Shown here piece by piece: positions 51,432 through 60,958 of a DNA stretch of 64,000 nucleotides. Within the stretch, counting starts at the first letter, position 1, and each line of letters begins with the position of its first letter. Origin of the DNA: Ureibacillus chungkukjangi (GTDB lineage Bacteria; Bacillota; Bacilli; Bacillales_A; Planococcaceae); the NCBI RefSeq assembly GCF_003217295.1, contig NZ_QJTJ01000002.1, positions 248,001 to 312,000 of the forward strand, given 5' to 3'. Both the position numbers and the translations under genes were made by a program. Under the pieces are notes generated by a model. It ran no database searches and was not told the origin of the DNA. It was given only the letters and a program-made list of their open reading frames with translations.

Positions 51432-53459
51432 ATGAACCAAGAGAAAACAAACATGGTTGTCGATGAGACACTGGTGAATTTGTCTCCTTTCCCTTCTTTT
51501 GTACTAAATCGAGATGGACAAGTAATTATATGGAACGATTTAAGCAAGAGATATTTTGGTTATGAGATGGAGGACTTTTTGATTACGCCCTCAGCTATTA
51601 AGACTGGGTTACTATCTTCACTATCAACAGAGGCATACCAAAACATCCTACTAGGAAAAGAGTCTTTGCTTTTTGAAAAAGCACAACTTTTAACAAAAGT
51701 AGATACAATGATTGATTCAACAATTATCACATCTAATGTCACTATAAATAATGAACCCGCTACTTTAGTTACCTGCATCTTAGAGAATTCCTATACTCGA
51801 ATGGATGATTCCATGCAGGGATTAAAGGATTTAATGAACGGCCTATACTCTTCATATATGGTAGTAACAGTGGATGCAGAGGGACTAATTATCAATTGTA
51901 ACCCGAACTTCTTAGCAATTAGTCACTGGACTCCTAAACGCGTTTTAGGAAAAACATTCTGGCAGCTGTTCCCTGATAATGAAAGCAACATGAAAGTAAC
52001 GGATACTATCTGGAAAACCATCAACTCAGGTCAAATTTGGGAAGGTGAGGTAGAAAAGATTACAAAGGATGGCTCTCCATATTGGGTGTATTTAACTGCT
52101 ATTCCGACGTACTCACCAGCTACGAAAAACTATGAATTCGTTCTTTTTGAAAAAGATATTACAAACGAAAGAAAAATGAAGCATCAGCTTGAGAAAATTG
52201 CTTACATCGACCCTGAAACCGGCCTTATGAACGCTCACCGTCTAGAGCAGGTAGTGAATGATATGATCGAAGAAAAGCGTCACTTCTCTTTCGTATATAT
52301 TAGTATCGATAAATATTACACAATCAAAGAACTGCACAATAGTCAAAGAGAAGATAATTTAATTACCGAATTTACAAAGCGTATGAAGATTTACTTCCAG
52401 GACAGTGAAATGGCCCGCATCAACGAGCATGAATTTGTGGTTATTACACCTCTTGGGGAATGGTTTACTCAAGGCTTCTTAACTTATCTAAAACAAAATC
52501 CAATTTACTCCGGCAATGTGGCAGTACCAATTTCCATTAGTGGAGGCATTACCCGCTCTCCTCAGGATCAATCCACATTCCCTCACCTTATGAAGGCATC
52601 CCTTGCTACAATTGCCAACGTTCGTGAAGCCGGTGGAGATAATATTGTGTCGTTATCAAATGCAACTCATAAAGCGATTAATCGTAAATCGATTATCGAA
52701 AAACGCTTATTGCTTGCCCTTGACCAACAGAATCTAAAAGTATTTTACCAACCACAAGTGGATATTCACACAGGAAAGTTTTTAGCAGTTGAAGCATTAG
52801 TACGTTGGGAAGACGATGAAATCGGCGTAGTAAAGCCGGAAGAATTGATTCCTATCGCTGAGGAAACTGGGCTAATCAATAACATCGGTTCCTTCGTGAT
52901 TGAAGAAGCCTGTAAGCAAGCTGTGAAATGGCATAAAGCAGGTCTTGATTTAAAGGTTACGATTAACTTATCTGTTCGCGAGTTCCGTGACAAAAATATG
53001 GCCAAATCCATATTATCGACTTTAGAAAGCACAAACTGTCCAGCTAACTTAATACAAATTGAAATTACAGAGAAATTTGCATTAGAGGCAGAAGCAGAAA
53101 CGTCGATTATTAAACAAATGCGCCAGCTAGAGGAAGAAGGAATTGTCTTTATCCTTGATGACTTCGGTACAGGCTATGCATCCTTCCGTTACATGCAGCT
53201 TTTACCTATTGAAACTTTAAAAATTGACCAAACGTTTATTCACTCTCTTCTTCAGTCTGAAAAAACACAACGATTGATTCACGGTATGGTTCAATTCGGT
53301 AAATCCATGAACTTAAATGTACTTGCTGAGGGTGTAGAAACGAAGGAGCAGCAAAAGCTTCTACAGGAATATGGCTGCGATGCTATTCAAGGCTATTTAA
53401 TCAGCAAGCCAGTATCCGAAAAAATAATAACTCAGCTAGCATTAAATTCAATTAAATAA
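51432..53459 (+). CDS. PAS-GGDEF-EAL protein, probable c-di-GMP phosphodiesterase
   Basis: The 675-residue protein has a PAS-like N-terminal domain (about 10-120), a second PAS (YMVVTVDAEGLIINCNPNF to EFVLFEKDITNERK, about 140-250), a GGDEF domain (about 255-410), and an EAL domain (about 420-670). The GGDEF active site reads INEHEF, so cyclase activity is unlikely. The EAL site is intact: AVEALVRW, INLSVREF, QIEITE, LDDFGTGYAS, LKIDQTFI and VLAEGVET. It is soluble (no transmembrane helix). AGGAG precedes the ATG. It has its own terminator. Confidence 0.9.
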   Translation: MNQEKTNMVVDETLVNLSPFPSFVLNRDGQVIIWNDLSKRYFGYEMEDFLITPSAIKTGLLSSLSTEAYQNILLGKESLLFEKAQLLTKVDTMIDSTIITSNVTINNEPATLVTCILENSYTRMDDSMQGLKDLMNGLYSSYMVVTVDAEGLIINCNPNFLAISHWTPKRVLGKTFWQLFPDNESNMKVTDTIWKTINSGQIWEGEVEKITKDGSPYWVYLTAIPTYSPATKNYEFVLFEKDITNERKMKHQLEKIAYIDPETGLMNAHRLEQVVNDMIEEKRHFSFVYISIDKYYTIKELHNSQREDNLITEFTKRMKIYFQDSEMARINEHEFVVITPLGEWFTQGFLTYLKQNPIYSGNVAVPISISGGITRSPQDQSTFPHLMKASLATIANVREAGGDNIVSLSNATHKAINRKSIIEKRLLLALDQQNLKVFYQPQVDIHTGKFLAVEALVRWEDDEIGVVKPEELIPIAEETGLINNIGSFVIEEACKQAVKWHKAGLDLKVTINLSVREFRDKNMAKSILSTLESTNCPANLIQIEITEKFALEAEAETSIIKQMRQLEEEGIVFILDDFGTGYASFRYMQLLPIETLKIDQTFIHSLLQSEKTQRLIHGMVQFGKSMNLNVLAEGVETKEQQKLLQEYGCDAIQGYLISKPVSEKIITQLALNSIK

Positions 53460-53468
53460 ACCTATATA

Positions 53469-53501
53469 AAAAGGCTACTCGGCGAAGAGTAGCCTTTCTT
53501 T
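53469..53501. terminator. terminator after the GGDEF/EAL gene
   Basis: AAAGGCTACTC pairs with GAGTAGCCTTT, followed by CTTTT. The A run on the other side allows use by the converging exporter gene. Confidence 0.88.
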
Positions 53502-53516
53502 TGTATATCGAGAGAT

Positions 53517-53999
53517 CTATTTCAATCTCCTCTTTGCACGGGCAAAGGATTGCATCGAGGTTAAACCGGTTTTAAAAAACTTCATCATTAATTGAATAAT
53601 AACCTCGGCAAACACGAGTCCCATCGCGATGGCACCAGAAATCATGAAGGCTCTCATCCCATTTTGAATGCCCATAGTATAGTCTAGCTCCACAATATTG
53701 CGCATAGTATTATAAGCGATTCCACCTGGAACCAACGGAATAATCCCCGACACATTAAATATAATCATCGGCATTTTAAAACGGCGGGCAAAAATTTGTG
53801 CGACAATCGCTACAACAAAGGCCCCTATAAAGGATGCCTGCACTTCTGTTACATTGATTTGTATAAGCATATAATAGATAATCCATCCAATAGCACCTAC
53901 AAAACCACAATAAGGTATTGCTTTTGTCGGTGCATTGAAAATTATGCCAAAGCAAGCTGTAAATATAAAACTAAAGATTAATTGTATGATTAACTCCAT
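53517..53999 (-). CDS. threonine/serine exporter small subunit (ThrE/YjjB family)
   Basis: From the ATG at 53999 (after GGAGAG) the 160-residue protein has four to five transmembrane segments. It is the ThrE_2 half, with IPLVPGGIAYNTMRNIVE the conserved P-G motif. It starts 10 nt after the stop of the large subunit. The two halves together equal a full ThrE. The longer frame to 54050 overlaps the partner and is not preferred. Confidence 0.87.
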   Translation of the reverse strand: MELIIQLIFSFIFTACFGIIFNAPTKAIPYCGFVGAIGWIIYYMLIQINVTEVQASFIGAFVVAIVAQIFARRFKMPMIIFNVSGIIPLVPGGIAYNTMRNIVELDYTMGIQNGMRAFMISGAIAMGLVFAEVIIQLMMKFFKTGLTSMQSFARAKRRLK

Positions 54000-54009
54000 A
54001 TCCACTCTC

Positions 54010-54759
54010 CTAAAAGGCGACAATAACTGCAATGCCAGCACCAATTGCAAAGGCTGTTAAAAATGCTTCAGCCCCTTTTGCAATGCCGGCTGTAAAGTGT
54101 CCCGCCATTAAATCTCGAACTGCATTTGTAATGATTAACCCAGGAACAAGTGGCATTACTGCACCAACAATTATTTTATCCATTTCAATCCCTAAACCAA
54201 AATGAACTGCAAGAGAAGCAATTAGCCCTACTACTAACGCAGCAAGAAATTCTGAGAAAAATTTTACCCTCGTCATTTCTTGTGTAATTGTTACCACAGC
54301 AAACCCCACTCCCCCTGCTACAAAGGCAGCAGGCATATCGGACCAATACCCATTAAACAAAACTAAAAAGCAACTACTAGCAACAGAGGCGGCTAACAAT
54401 TGTATGTGAATAGGTAAGAAATAATTTGTCTTTTGTATTCTCTTTAACTCTTCATAGGCTTCTTCTAATGTAATCATTTGTCCTGAAAGCTTACGAGAGA
54501 CGCTATTGACTTTAGCAATCTTATGCAAATCAGTAATCCTTGCTGGAATTGAAGATATTTTAGTAATTTGTCTTTTACCTAGTGAAAGGATAATCCCCGT
54601 TGGTGTCACATAGCTTTGTGCATCTTCAATATTTTGTGACCTAGCCATACGAAGCATCGTATCCTCTACACGATAGGTTTCGGCTCCACTTTCCATCATG
54701 AGCTGACCAGCTAATAATAAGCAATCAAGAGCTAATTCATATTGTTGTTCATTATTCAT
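54010..54759 (-). CDS. threonine/serine exporter large subunit (ThrE/YjjP family)
   Basis: The 249-residue protein has a cytoplasmic N-terminal part with ALDCLLLAGQLMMESGAETYRVEDTM, the ThrE hallmark, then five hydrophobic segments ending in AVMPLVPGLIITNAVRDLMAGH. It pairs with the short YjjB-type protein next. The ThrE family exports small amino acids or dicarboxylates such as succinate. Confidence 0.88.
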   Translation of the reverse strand: MNNEQQYELALDCLLLAGQLMMESGAETYRVEDTMLRMARSQNIEDAQSYVTPTGIILSLGKRQITKISSIPARITDLHKIAKVNSVSRKLSGQMITLEEAYEELKRIQKTNYFLPIHIQLLAASVASSCFLVLFNGYWSDMPAAFVAGGVGFAVVTITQEMTRVKFFSEFLAALVVGLIASLAVHFGLGIEMDKIIVGAVMPLVPGLIITNAVRDLMAGHFTAGIAKGAEAFLTAFAIGAGIAVIVAF

Positions 54760-54892
54760 AAATTTTTCGTTATTCTCCTTTTTTCTCCATGCTCATATTA
54801 TCGAACAGTTTCATTAATCTCAATACATATTTTTGTTTATTTTTAATTAACTAGGATAATTTTGTAAACTATTTCGTTTGAAACAACCCTAA

Positions 54893-54932
54893 AACGAAAA
54901 ATAGCGATGAAAAATAACCCTTTTTCATCGCC
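54893..54932 (-). terminator. terminator of the truncated beta-propeller gene
   Basis: GCGATGAAAAA pairs with TTTTTCATCGC over six nt, and the minus strand continues with CTATTTTTCG. Just beside it, at 54939-54961, is a run of four ATTTT units. Confidence 0.8.
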
Positions 54933-54948
54933 TTAGTTTTATTTTATT

Positions 54949-56225
54949 TTATTTTATTTTTACACTACTTATTTCTTTAAAGCTATGCAAATCATAGCTC
55001 TTCACTTCTTCTCTGGACACCGTGTAAAGGGTATCATCGATATAAAGTAAACGTGAAATTAGCGCATCCCAATCCTCGTATTGCTCACCTTCTTTAGCAG
55101 GGACTACTAAATCACTTTTTAATTTAATGCCATTTTCTGCTGTAATTTCATATACAACTGCACCTGAGCCTTTGTATTCTACGTCATACTCACCCTTCCC
55201 TTCATAAACAATGATAGGGAAACCAAAATAGCTATTTTGTTCATTTCTGAATAAGGCTTTATGGTTATATTCAACCTCTGAATGAGTACCGCGTCCCCCA
55301 ATGACAACCGTATCTTGTTCCTTTGGATTAGCGTAGTCTGTTATATCAAACAAGGAAATTTTAATGCCCGTAGTTGTTGTAAACGGCTCTTTTGTGATAT
55401 CATCTACTCGATTTTCTGTATCATATCCAATCCCTATTAAATGATTTTCATCTAAAGGATGCAGATAATTACTAAAGCCAGGAATTTTCAATTCGCCTAG
55501 TACTACCGGCTTTTCTGGATTTTTTAGGTCGATTACAAATAAAGGATCGACCTGTTTAAAGGTTACGATATAGGCTTTATCCCCCATAAACCTTGCAGAA
55601 TAGATTTTTTCTCCCTTCGCAAGATCTGTTACCTCGCCTACTTTTTCCAGGTTTTCATTATAGATAAACAAATGGTTTTTAGTCGGTTCATCTCCTTCTA
55701 AAAAAGCATTTCCCTCTGTTGTGGCTACACGGAAATAACCATTATGCTCATCCATCGAAAATTGGTTCAGTATGGAGCCCTTAATGGAGGTAGTCGCTTT
55801 AAATTCTACATCGGTACCATCTATAGCAAATTTATAAATGTCAGTATCAGTTGCACTTATAGGCATTATCGCCATGTCTGCAGCGATTTTCGTTGAAGCA
55901 TTCCCTTCAAATGTTGTGATTGGCAAATAATTCACAGCTGTTAAATATAATGCCTCTTGTGACATATAAAGAGCCGTACTCCCACCTAAGAACCCCTTCG
56001 TTTCTACTTTAGAGCTTTCAAAATTAGCTAAATCAATAGCTGTAATAATTGTATAGTTTGGTTCGCTTGAGCCCGGCAGAATCGTCAGCTTATCAATTTC
56101 CATCGGCTCAAGCTCCTCGCCCTCTTCACTATCATAAGTGAATGGTCGAAGCTCTACATCTGTCTGCTCTGCTAGTAACCAGTAATCCGGCGTTTTGTTT
56201 GTCACGATTATATCCCCAATTCCAT
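54949..56225 (-). pseudogene. secreted beta-propeller-domain protein, N-terminal part missing
   Basis: The longest frame starts with GTG at 56205 and gives 418 residues, but family members are normally about 600-700 with a signal peptide and N-terminal third. The first residues (VTNKTPDYWLLAEQTDVELRP, about residue 250 in full-length relatives) are the middle of the fold. Upstream, the frame stays open for only 12 more codons (SIYSHGIGDI before GTG) and then hits TAA at about 56241. No signal peptide or ribosome site is present. The 3' portion is intact: PNYTIITAIDLANF, GFSNYLHPLDENHLIGIGYD and the final strand. The gene was therefore cut at about 56205-56240, where the recombinase element begins. 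Confidence 0.75.
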
Positions 56226-56966
56226 GCGAATAAATGGATAATTATAAAATCAGAGTAAAAAAGGCTCTATATAAACATTTATAACCTTCCCCATTTTGAC
56301 AAACTTTACAAAAGTTGTGTGGAAATAATTCCCTACACAGTTTATAATTAGATGTATATTTGTTGTATAATTTTTACTTTAAACTTTTATTAGATCTCTA
56401 ATACAACATCTAAATATTGTTTGTTGTTTTAGACCAAAGGTGGAATGTATAATGGATTACTTTCTCTTTGTTAAAGAGGTAGCAGAAAACTACAAAAAGT
56501 GATGAAACTATCGGACGATGGCTTCCAACGGGAAAATTACTAACGCTCTCAAAAAGAATGACAACAAGGATGGAAAATTCCTCATCAAGACCTTCAAAAT
56601 TTATCTTTACACACTCAACCTCAAAACCGATTCACCAAATACTTCACTCCATGATGATAACATCAAAAAATTATTGACTTTGCTGATCTGGCAGTCACAT
56701 TGACTTCACTTACAAATAAAATTCTTAATTTATTGAGTTATGTTGGCATTAATCGGGATTTGATTAAATTTTCCTTATTATATAACAATTAACAAAGTGG
56801 TTAAAAAAACAGAAGGATTTTTAAAAACAGCAATTTCTGGGGATTGGATCCCTACTACATTACCAATCAAAAAGAATGGAATGTCAGAATTTTCAAACCC
56901 CATATCGACATATCAACAACGAACAACGAACTGTACCCTTCTACAATATGCCTGAGGAGGATTAAA
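56226..56966. other. left region of the mobile element, upstream of the first recombinase gene
   Basis: This 740-nt region lies between the broken beta-propeller gene and the first recombinase start. It holds an imperfect hairpin (TGTGTGGAA at 56316 with TTCCCTACACA ending 56339) and a remnant-like frame from 56452 (MDYFLFVKEVAENYKK, then two stops, then 60 codons). It also has the motif TTGGCATTAATCGGGA at 56743. AAGGTGGAATGTATA (56437-56451) resembles GAGGTGGAAAATATA at 63425-63439 beyond the operon. I see no complete gene. Confidence 0.45.
56743..56758 (+). repeat. candidate element repeat, left copy
   Basis: TTGGCATTAATCGGGA here and TTGGCATTAACGGGG at 63403 are direct copies differing by one inserted T and a final base. 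They flank the four recombinase-operon genes. They could be recombinase binding sites. Confidence 0.45.
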
Positions 56967-58283
56967 ATGAATTTCCAATTTATAGTAAGACAGTTGAAAA
57001 TACAGGAAGTAAAATCGGGAGAACCTTATGAATCAATTAAAACCTTTCTATGCATTCAAGATAAAATAACTGGCATTATATACCCTCACCCACTAACTAA
57101 CTTTATAAAAGGGAATTTTATAAATAAACCTACTGCCCTCACTACACAAAATAGATATACCGGGGATATTTGTAAGTTTCTTAATTTCATATTGGATAAT
57201 ATCAATGAAGAAGATGAAGAGTTTTTACCGTTAGAGAAGAATGGATTAAAAGAATTAAAATTAATTCACGGTGCTAAATATCTAAACTTTCTTAAAGATA
57301 GAGTAGATTTAGGAGAATTAAAACCTAACTACATATATGATATAGAACGTTTACTGACAAAGTTTTATGTGTGGCTAATTGAAAGTAATATCATACATGA
57401 AAAGACAAACGTTATTTATGATAAAAAGAAAATTAAAGGTAAAGAAATATACGTTGCTCGTTCCCTTTTTAAACAAATAGATCTTGGTGTTGAATTTCCT
57501 GCTTCAGAAAGTGAGGAAGCCATTAAAGCAAGAAAACTCCATGATTTCGGTAACGGAAGATTAGACTTAGTTAACAACTTCCTTAGAGTGGCAGAACTTA
57601 TAGCCCCAGAAATAGCATTAGGAATAGCCTTTCAATTCTATGGAGGATTAAGAAGAGGCGATGTTGTCAATTTGACGAAAAGCAGTATAAAGAGACCTAA
57701 AAAAGATGGTTCTGGTGCGCTTATCCTTGATATAACAGATAACTGGAGGAGACTCTTCCCTAACAAGTTAATTTCACTCTCGGAACAAGTTAAAAAGCCA
57801 AGAACACAAGCAGTTTTCAAAACTGATATAGTTATGGAACTTTTAAAAAATCACGATGAAAGGCTTCATCGCTTAGAGAAACTAGGAAAACTAAAGAATG
57901 AACAGGCCTATTTCGTATCAAACAATGGGAACCCCATTTCAGGTAAAGAATATTGGAAACGATTTACAAAGGTACGAGAGAAATTTTTAGAAATAATAAG
58001 TGTCCATAATGATGATGATTATCTGTTTATCACCTCAAAACCTTGGTCTACCCATATAGGAAGAGGTGTTTACACCAATATGCTTACGTTTTTGCTTGGA
58101 TGGAGTGCCGAAGAAGTCGCTATTGCAAGAGGAGATAATCAAATCGAATCAGCAAAAAGATATATCGAACAAATAAATGTAATAAAAAAGACAGAAGAAT
58201 CATTGGAATTACTTGGACAAGCCGCCTTTGAAGCTGAAAGAAAAAGCAAAATAACGATTGAAGATTTGAGGGGGATAAATTGA
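56967..58283 (+). CDS. tyrosine recombinase of a Tn554-like element (first of three)
   Basis: From the ATG at 56967 after GAGGAGG the protein has 438 residues. Tyrosine-recombinase catalytic residues: Arg in FYGGLRRGDVV (229/230), HxxR in THIGRGVYTNM (His363, Arg366), and the nucleophile Tyr399 in SAKRYIEQ. The N-terminal 150 residues would be the SAM-like core-binding domain. The second His (usually GH) is GDNQ here. The frame opens earlier at 56844 without a ribosome site. The next gene starts at its stop (TTGA overlap). It corresponds to TnpA of Tn554, but is longer (361 in Tn554). Confidence 0.88.
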   Translation: MNFQFIVRQLKIQEVKSGEPYESIKTFLCIQDKITGIIYPHPLTNFIKGNFINKPTALTTQNRYTGDICKFLNFILDNINEEDEEFLPLEKNGLKELKLIHGAKYLNFLKDRVDLGELKPNYIYDIERLLTKFYVWLIESNIIHEKTNVIYDKKKIKGKEIYVARSLFKQIDLGVEFPASESEEAIKARKLHDFGNGRLDLVNNFLRVAELIAPEIALGIAFQFYGGLRRGDVVNLTKSSIKRPKKDGSGALILDITDNWRRLFPNKLISLSEQVKKPRTQAVFKTDIVMELLKNHDERLHRLEKLGKLKNEQAYFVSNNGNPISGKEYWKRFTKVREKFLEIISVHNDDDYLFITSKPWSTHIGRGVYTNMLTFLLGWSAEEVAIARGDNQIESAKRYIEQINVIKKTEESLELLGQAAFEAERKSKITIEDLRGIN

Positions 58284-60958
58284 TAGGCTACGTAACATAT
58301 CATGAACTAAACCAACTCTATGATTTAAAAAAATATGGATTATTTAGAAATAATGACAAACTCCGTAAACTTCTAGACGTTGGTGAGTTTGATGGAATCA
58401 TTCAAGACAATGTAATACTAATTTCAATCGACTCATTTGAGAAATATATTAATAAAATAGATATAATCTATAAGGATTATATCGCTATTCACGATTTCCT
58501 TAAAGATCTTGCTGGAATTGATTATAAATCGGCTAGGCTATATCTTAAACACACCAAACAATTGGTCAATAATACTTGTTTAGAGTTAATAGAATTAAAA
58601 GTTCCCATTAATGTAGATAAAAAATATTTTATCAATAAAGAAAGTTACAATAAATTTAAGAAGGATTACATATCCATTTCAGAAGCATACAAAAAAACCC
58701 ACTATAAATCAGCACCAGTCTTTCTAAAAGTGTTAAGACAAAGGAAAGAGGAAATTATAACATTCATACAAAAACATGAGTTTATGTATATCGAAAAAGA
58801 AAAATTAAAGCTTTTTGATGAAATAAACAATGGTATTAATGTAAATGACGCTATGGTTCAGTTAGAACTTAAAAATGATTTGTTTTATAAAGTCCTAGAA
58901 GAATACAATATTAAATCTTGGACTGGTGACGCTTATTTTCGTTTTTTGTTAAGAGAAGATTTCGAAACTCTCATCTCTAAACAAAGGGAAATCTATGAAG
59001 AACTTGATAGAGATTATTACACATTACAAGAAATACAAGATATAAATAACAGAATTGGGAATATTAGTTTAAATACTCAATTAAAATCTCGAAGGTGGAA
59101 AAAGCACAAGGGTATTCCTACTATTGTACGAAAAGGTAAATTTAAAGGAAAGCAAACGCTATATTTAAAATCCGAAGTGGATTCTTATTACTCTAGCTTC
59201 GAATTGGATAAAGAAAGAATTTTACTATACGATAGGACTACTTCTAATTATTACGGTTTATACGAACAAGTCCTGCAAATTGAAAATATCCATTTTTCAC
59301 AAAATGCTAAAAAAACAAAAGAGTTATGGTTTCAGTTTGTAAAAATAAAATTGGCAAAGCAATATGGGTCACATGTTACCCGAACCTCAAGAATCACACA
59401 ATACAAAAAAGTTACCTGTTTATTAGTAAATACAACGATGGAAAAGGAGATTTTTGAATTTAAGGAGAAAGAATTAAATCTCATTTTTTTTAACAATTCC
59501 GTCCCCAAGATACACCAAAGAGAGATTTATTCTTTTCTCTATAACATAAATCAGTCCTTTGAAACCTATGGAAAAAAAATATTTGATTTTAAAAAACTGG
59601 ACTGTAATCCTTATGAACAGGGTCAACCTAAAGAGAAGGAAATATACTCAATTGATGAATATTTATCATTACACAACTTTGTTGGCGACTTTGAAAAACA
59701 TAAAAGATTGGCAATTGAAGATGTAAAAATAGCACTTAAAAATAAATCTAAATCTAAGAAATACGACTCAATGTGGTTATATGTTCTATTTCATATGAAT
59801 AACGGATGGAGGAAGTCAGATATAATTGCATTTCCAAGATATCTTTCTAATATATTTGACAAGTACAATTTAAACAGTATTGATTCACTAATTAATCTAC
59901 AACTAACCTATAATGAAGCTAATAAAATTGTGAATCATTATAAACTCCAATGGTTTAAACACAATAAAAATAATGAAAAAGCCTTTTTTTATTGTTCAAG
60001 CCATTTAACTCTACCAATGGCATATGCCTTACTAATCTGTGAGTTTAGATGCCGAATGCTACATCCGCACGATGAAGGCAATTTAATTCATTTTTACACA
60101 AAACGAAATACCATAGGTATGTCTACACACGATACTTTCTTTAATTGCTTTATGGATGGGTTTAAATTTGAATCAAGGAAAATGAATCGTACGGTTCTCT
60201 CCCTTACCTCTTCAGTTACTAATCAAGATATTGGCGATCCTATTGAAATTGCTCGCCATTTAAGAGGACATGCATCAAGTGAGACCTCAAACATATACAT
60301 TCATATACCACAAGAGCATTTAGATTTTATAACAAGGAACTTATTTGACACAGGATTTTTCGGCTACATTTATGACCAATTAGGAAAATCTTTATTAGGA
60401 GAGCCTCCTGAAGTTCGATTAGTTCGAACGGATAGATCAATCAAAATCAGAGAGCTATTGGGAGATATTGTGAAGTTAGAGGATACTGCTATCTACCTGA
60501 AACAATTGTCACAAGAACGCGAAGATTTAGGGAAATTATTGGAGGATATTCCAAAGGAAGAGTTACAGAGAAAAATGAATTTAATTCAATTGGGGCTTTC
60601 CCCTGGTAAAGAAGAAAATTATCAATGTTTCTTTTCAGATTGCATCGCAAAAACTATGGGTTGTGAAAATTGTCCGTTCTCAATACCTCACTTTTACGCT
60701 TTATCTTCTATTTGTAATCGCATATTACGAACATTATCAAAGTATCAAGTGGCAATAAAAAATAAAAATGTACCCGAAGGATATATATCTAAACTTATCC
60801 AACTATTTTTATATGATTATGACAAAATCCTCGGGGCAATCAACACCTTTGGAGAAGATATAGTGGAAATGTTCATGGAAATGGAATATCAAGAGTTCGA
60901 TGTCATGATAAATCTATTAACCGAACCACAAACAGTAGGAATTGGAGGGGAATTATAG
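58280..60958 (+). CDS. large tyrosine recombinase of the element (second of three)
   Basis: At 892 residues this is far longer than Tn554 TnpB (630). The TTG start overlaps the preceding stop. The first 500 residues are an unassigned, Lys/Glu/Ile-rich N-terminal region. The recombinase domain spans about 490-690: Arg511 in NNGWRKSDIIAF, HLRGH (660-664) and Tyr673 in NIYIHI. The His of the usual HxxR box is not evident (MNRTVLS). After it comes a Cys cluster (CFFSDCIAKTMGCENC, about 779-794), a possible zinc-binding unit. The downstream gene starts in its stop codon (TAGTG). Confidence 0.85.
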   Translation: MIGYVTYHELNQLYDLKKYGLFRNNDKLRKLLDVGEFDGIIQDNVILISIDSFEKYINKIDIIYKDYIAIHDFLKDLAGIDYKSARLYLKHTKQLVNNTCLELIELKVPINVDKKYFINKESYNKFKKDYISISEAYKKTHYKSAPVFLKVLRQRKEEIITFIQKHEFMYIEKEKLKLFDEINNGINVNDAMVQLELKNDLFYKVLEEYNIKSWTGDAYFRFLLREDFETLISKQREIYEELDRDYYTLQEIQDINNRIGNISLNTQLKSRRWKKHKGIPTIVRKGKFKGKQTLYLKSEVDSYYSSFELDKERILLYDRTTSNYYGLYEQVLQIENIHFSQNAKKTKELWFQFVKIKLAKQYGSHVTRTSRITQYKKVTCLLVNTTMEKEIFEFKEKELNLIFFNNSVPKIHQREIYSFLYNINQSFETYGKKIFDFKKLDCNPYEQGQPKEKEIYSIDEYLSLHNFVGDFEKHKRLAIEDVKIALKNKSKSKKYDSMWLYVLFHMNNGWRKSDIIAFPRYLSNIFDKYNLNSIDSLINLQLTYNEANKIVNHYKLQWFKHNKNNEKAFFYCSSHLTLPMAYALLICEFRCRMLHPHDEGNLIHFYTKRNTIGMSTHDTFFNCFMDGFKFESRKMNRTVLSLTSSVTNQDIGDPIEIARHLRGHASSETSNIYIHIPQEHLDFITRNLFDTGFFGYIYDQLGKSLLGEPPEVRLVRTDRSIKIRELLGDIVKLEDTAIYLKQLSQEREDLGKLLEDIPKEELQRKMNLIQLGLSPGKEENYQCFFSDCIAKTMGCENCPFSIPHFYALSSICNRILRTLSKYQVAIKNKNVPEGYISKLIQLFLYDYDKILGAINTFGEDIVEMFMEMEYQEFDVMINLLTEPQTVGIGGEL

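Noticed and set aside
56844-56966. Longer first recombinase beginning at 56844
   Set aside because: No ribosome site there, while GAGGAGG directly precedes the ATG at 56967.
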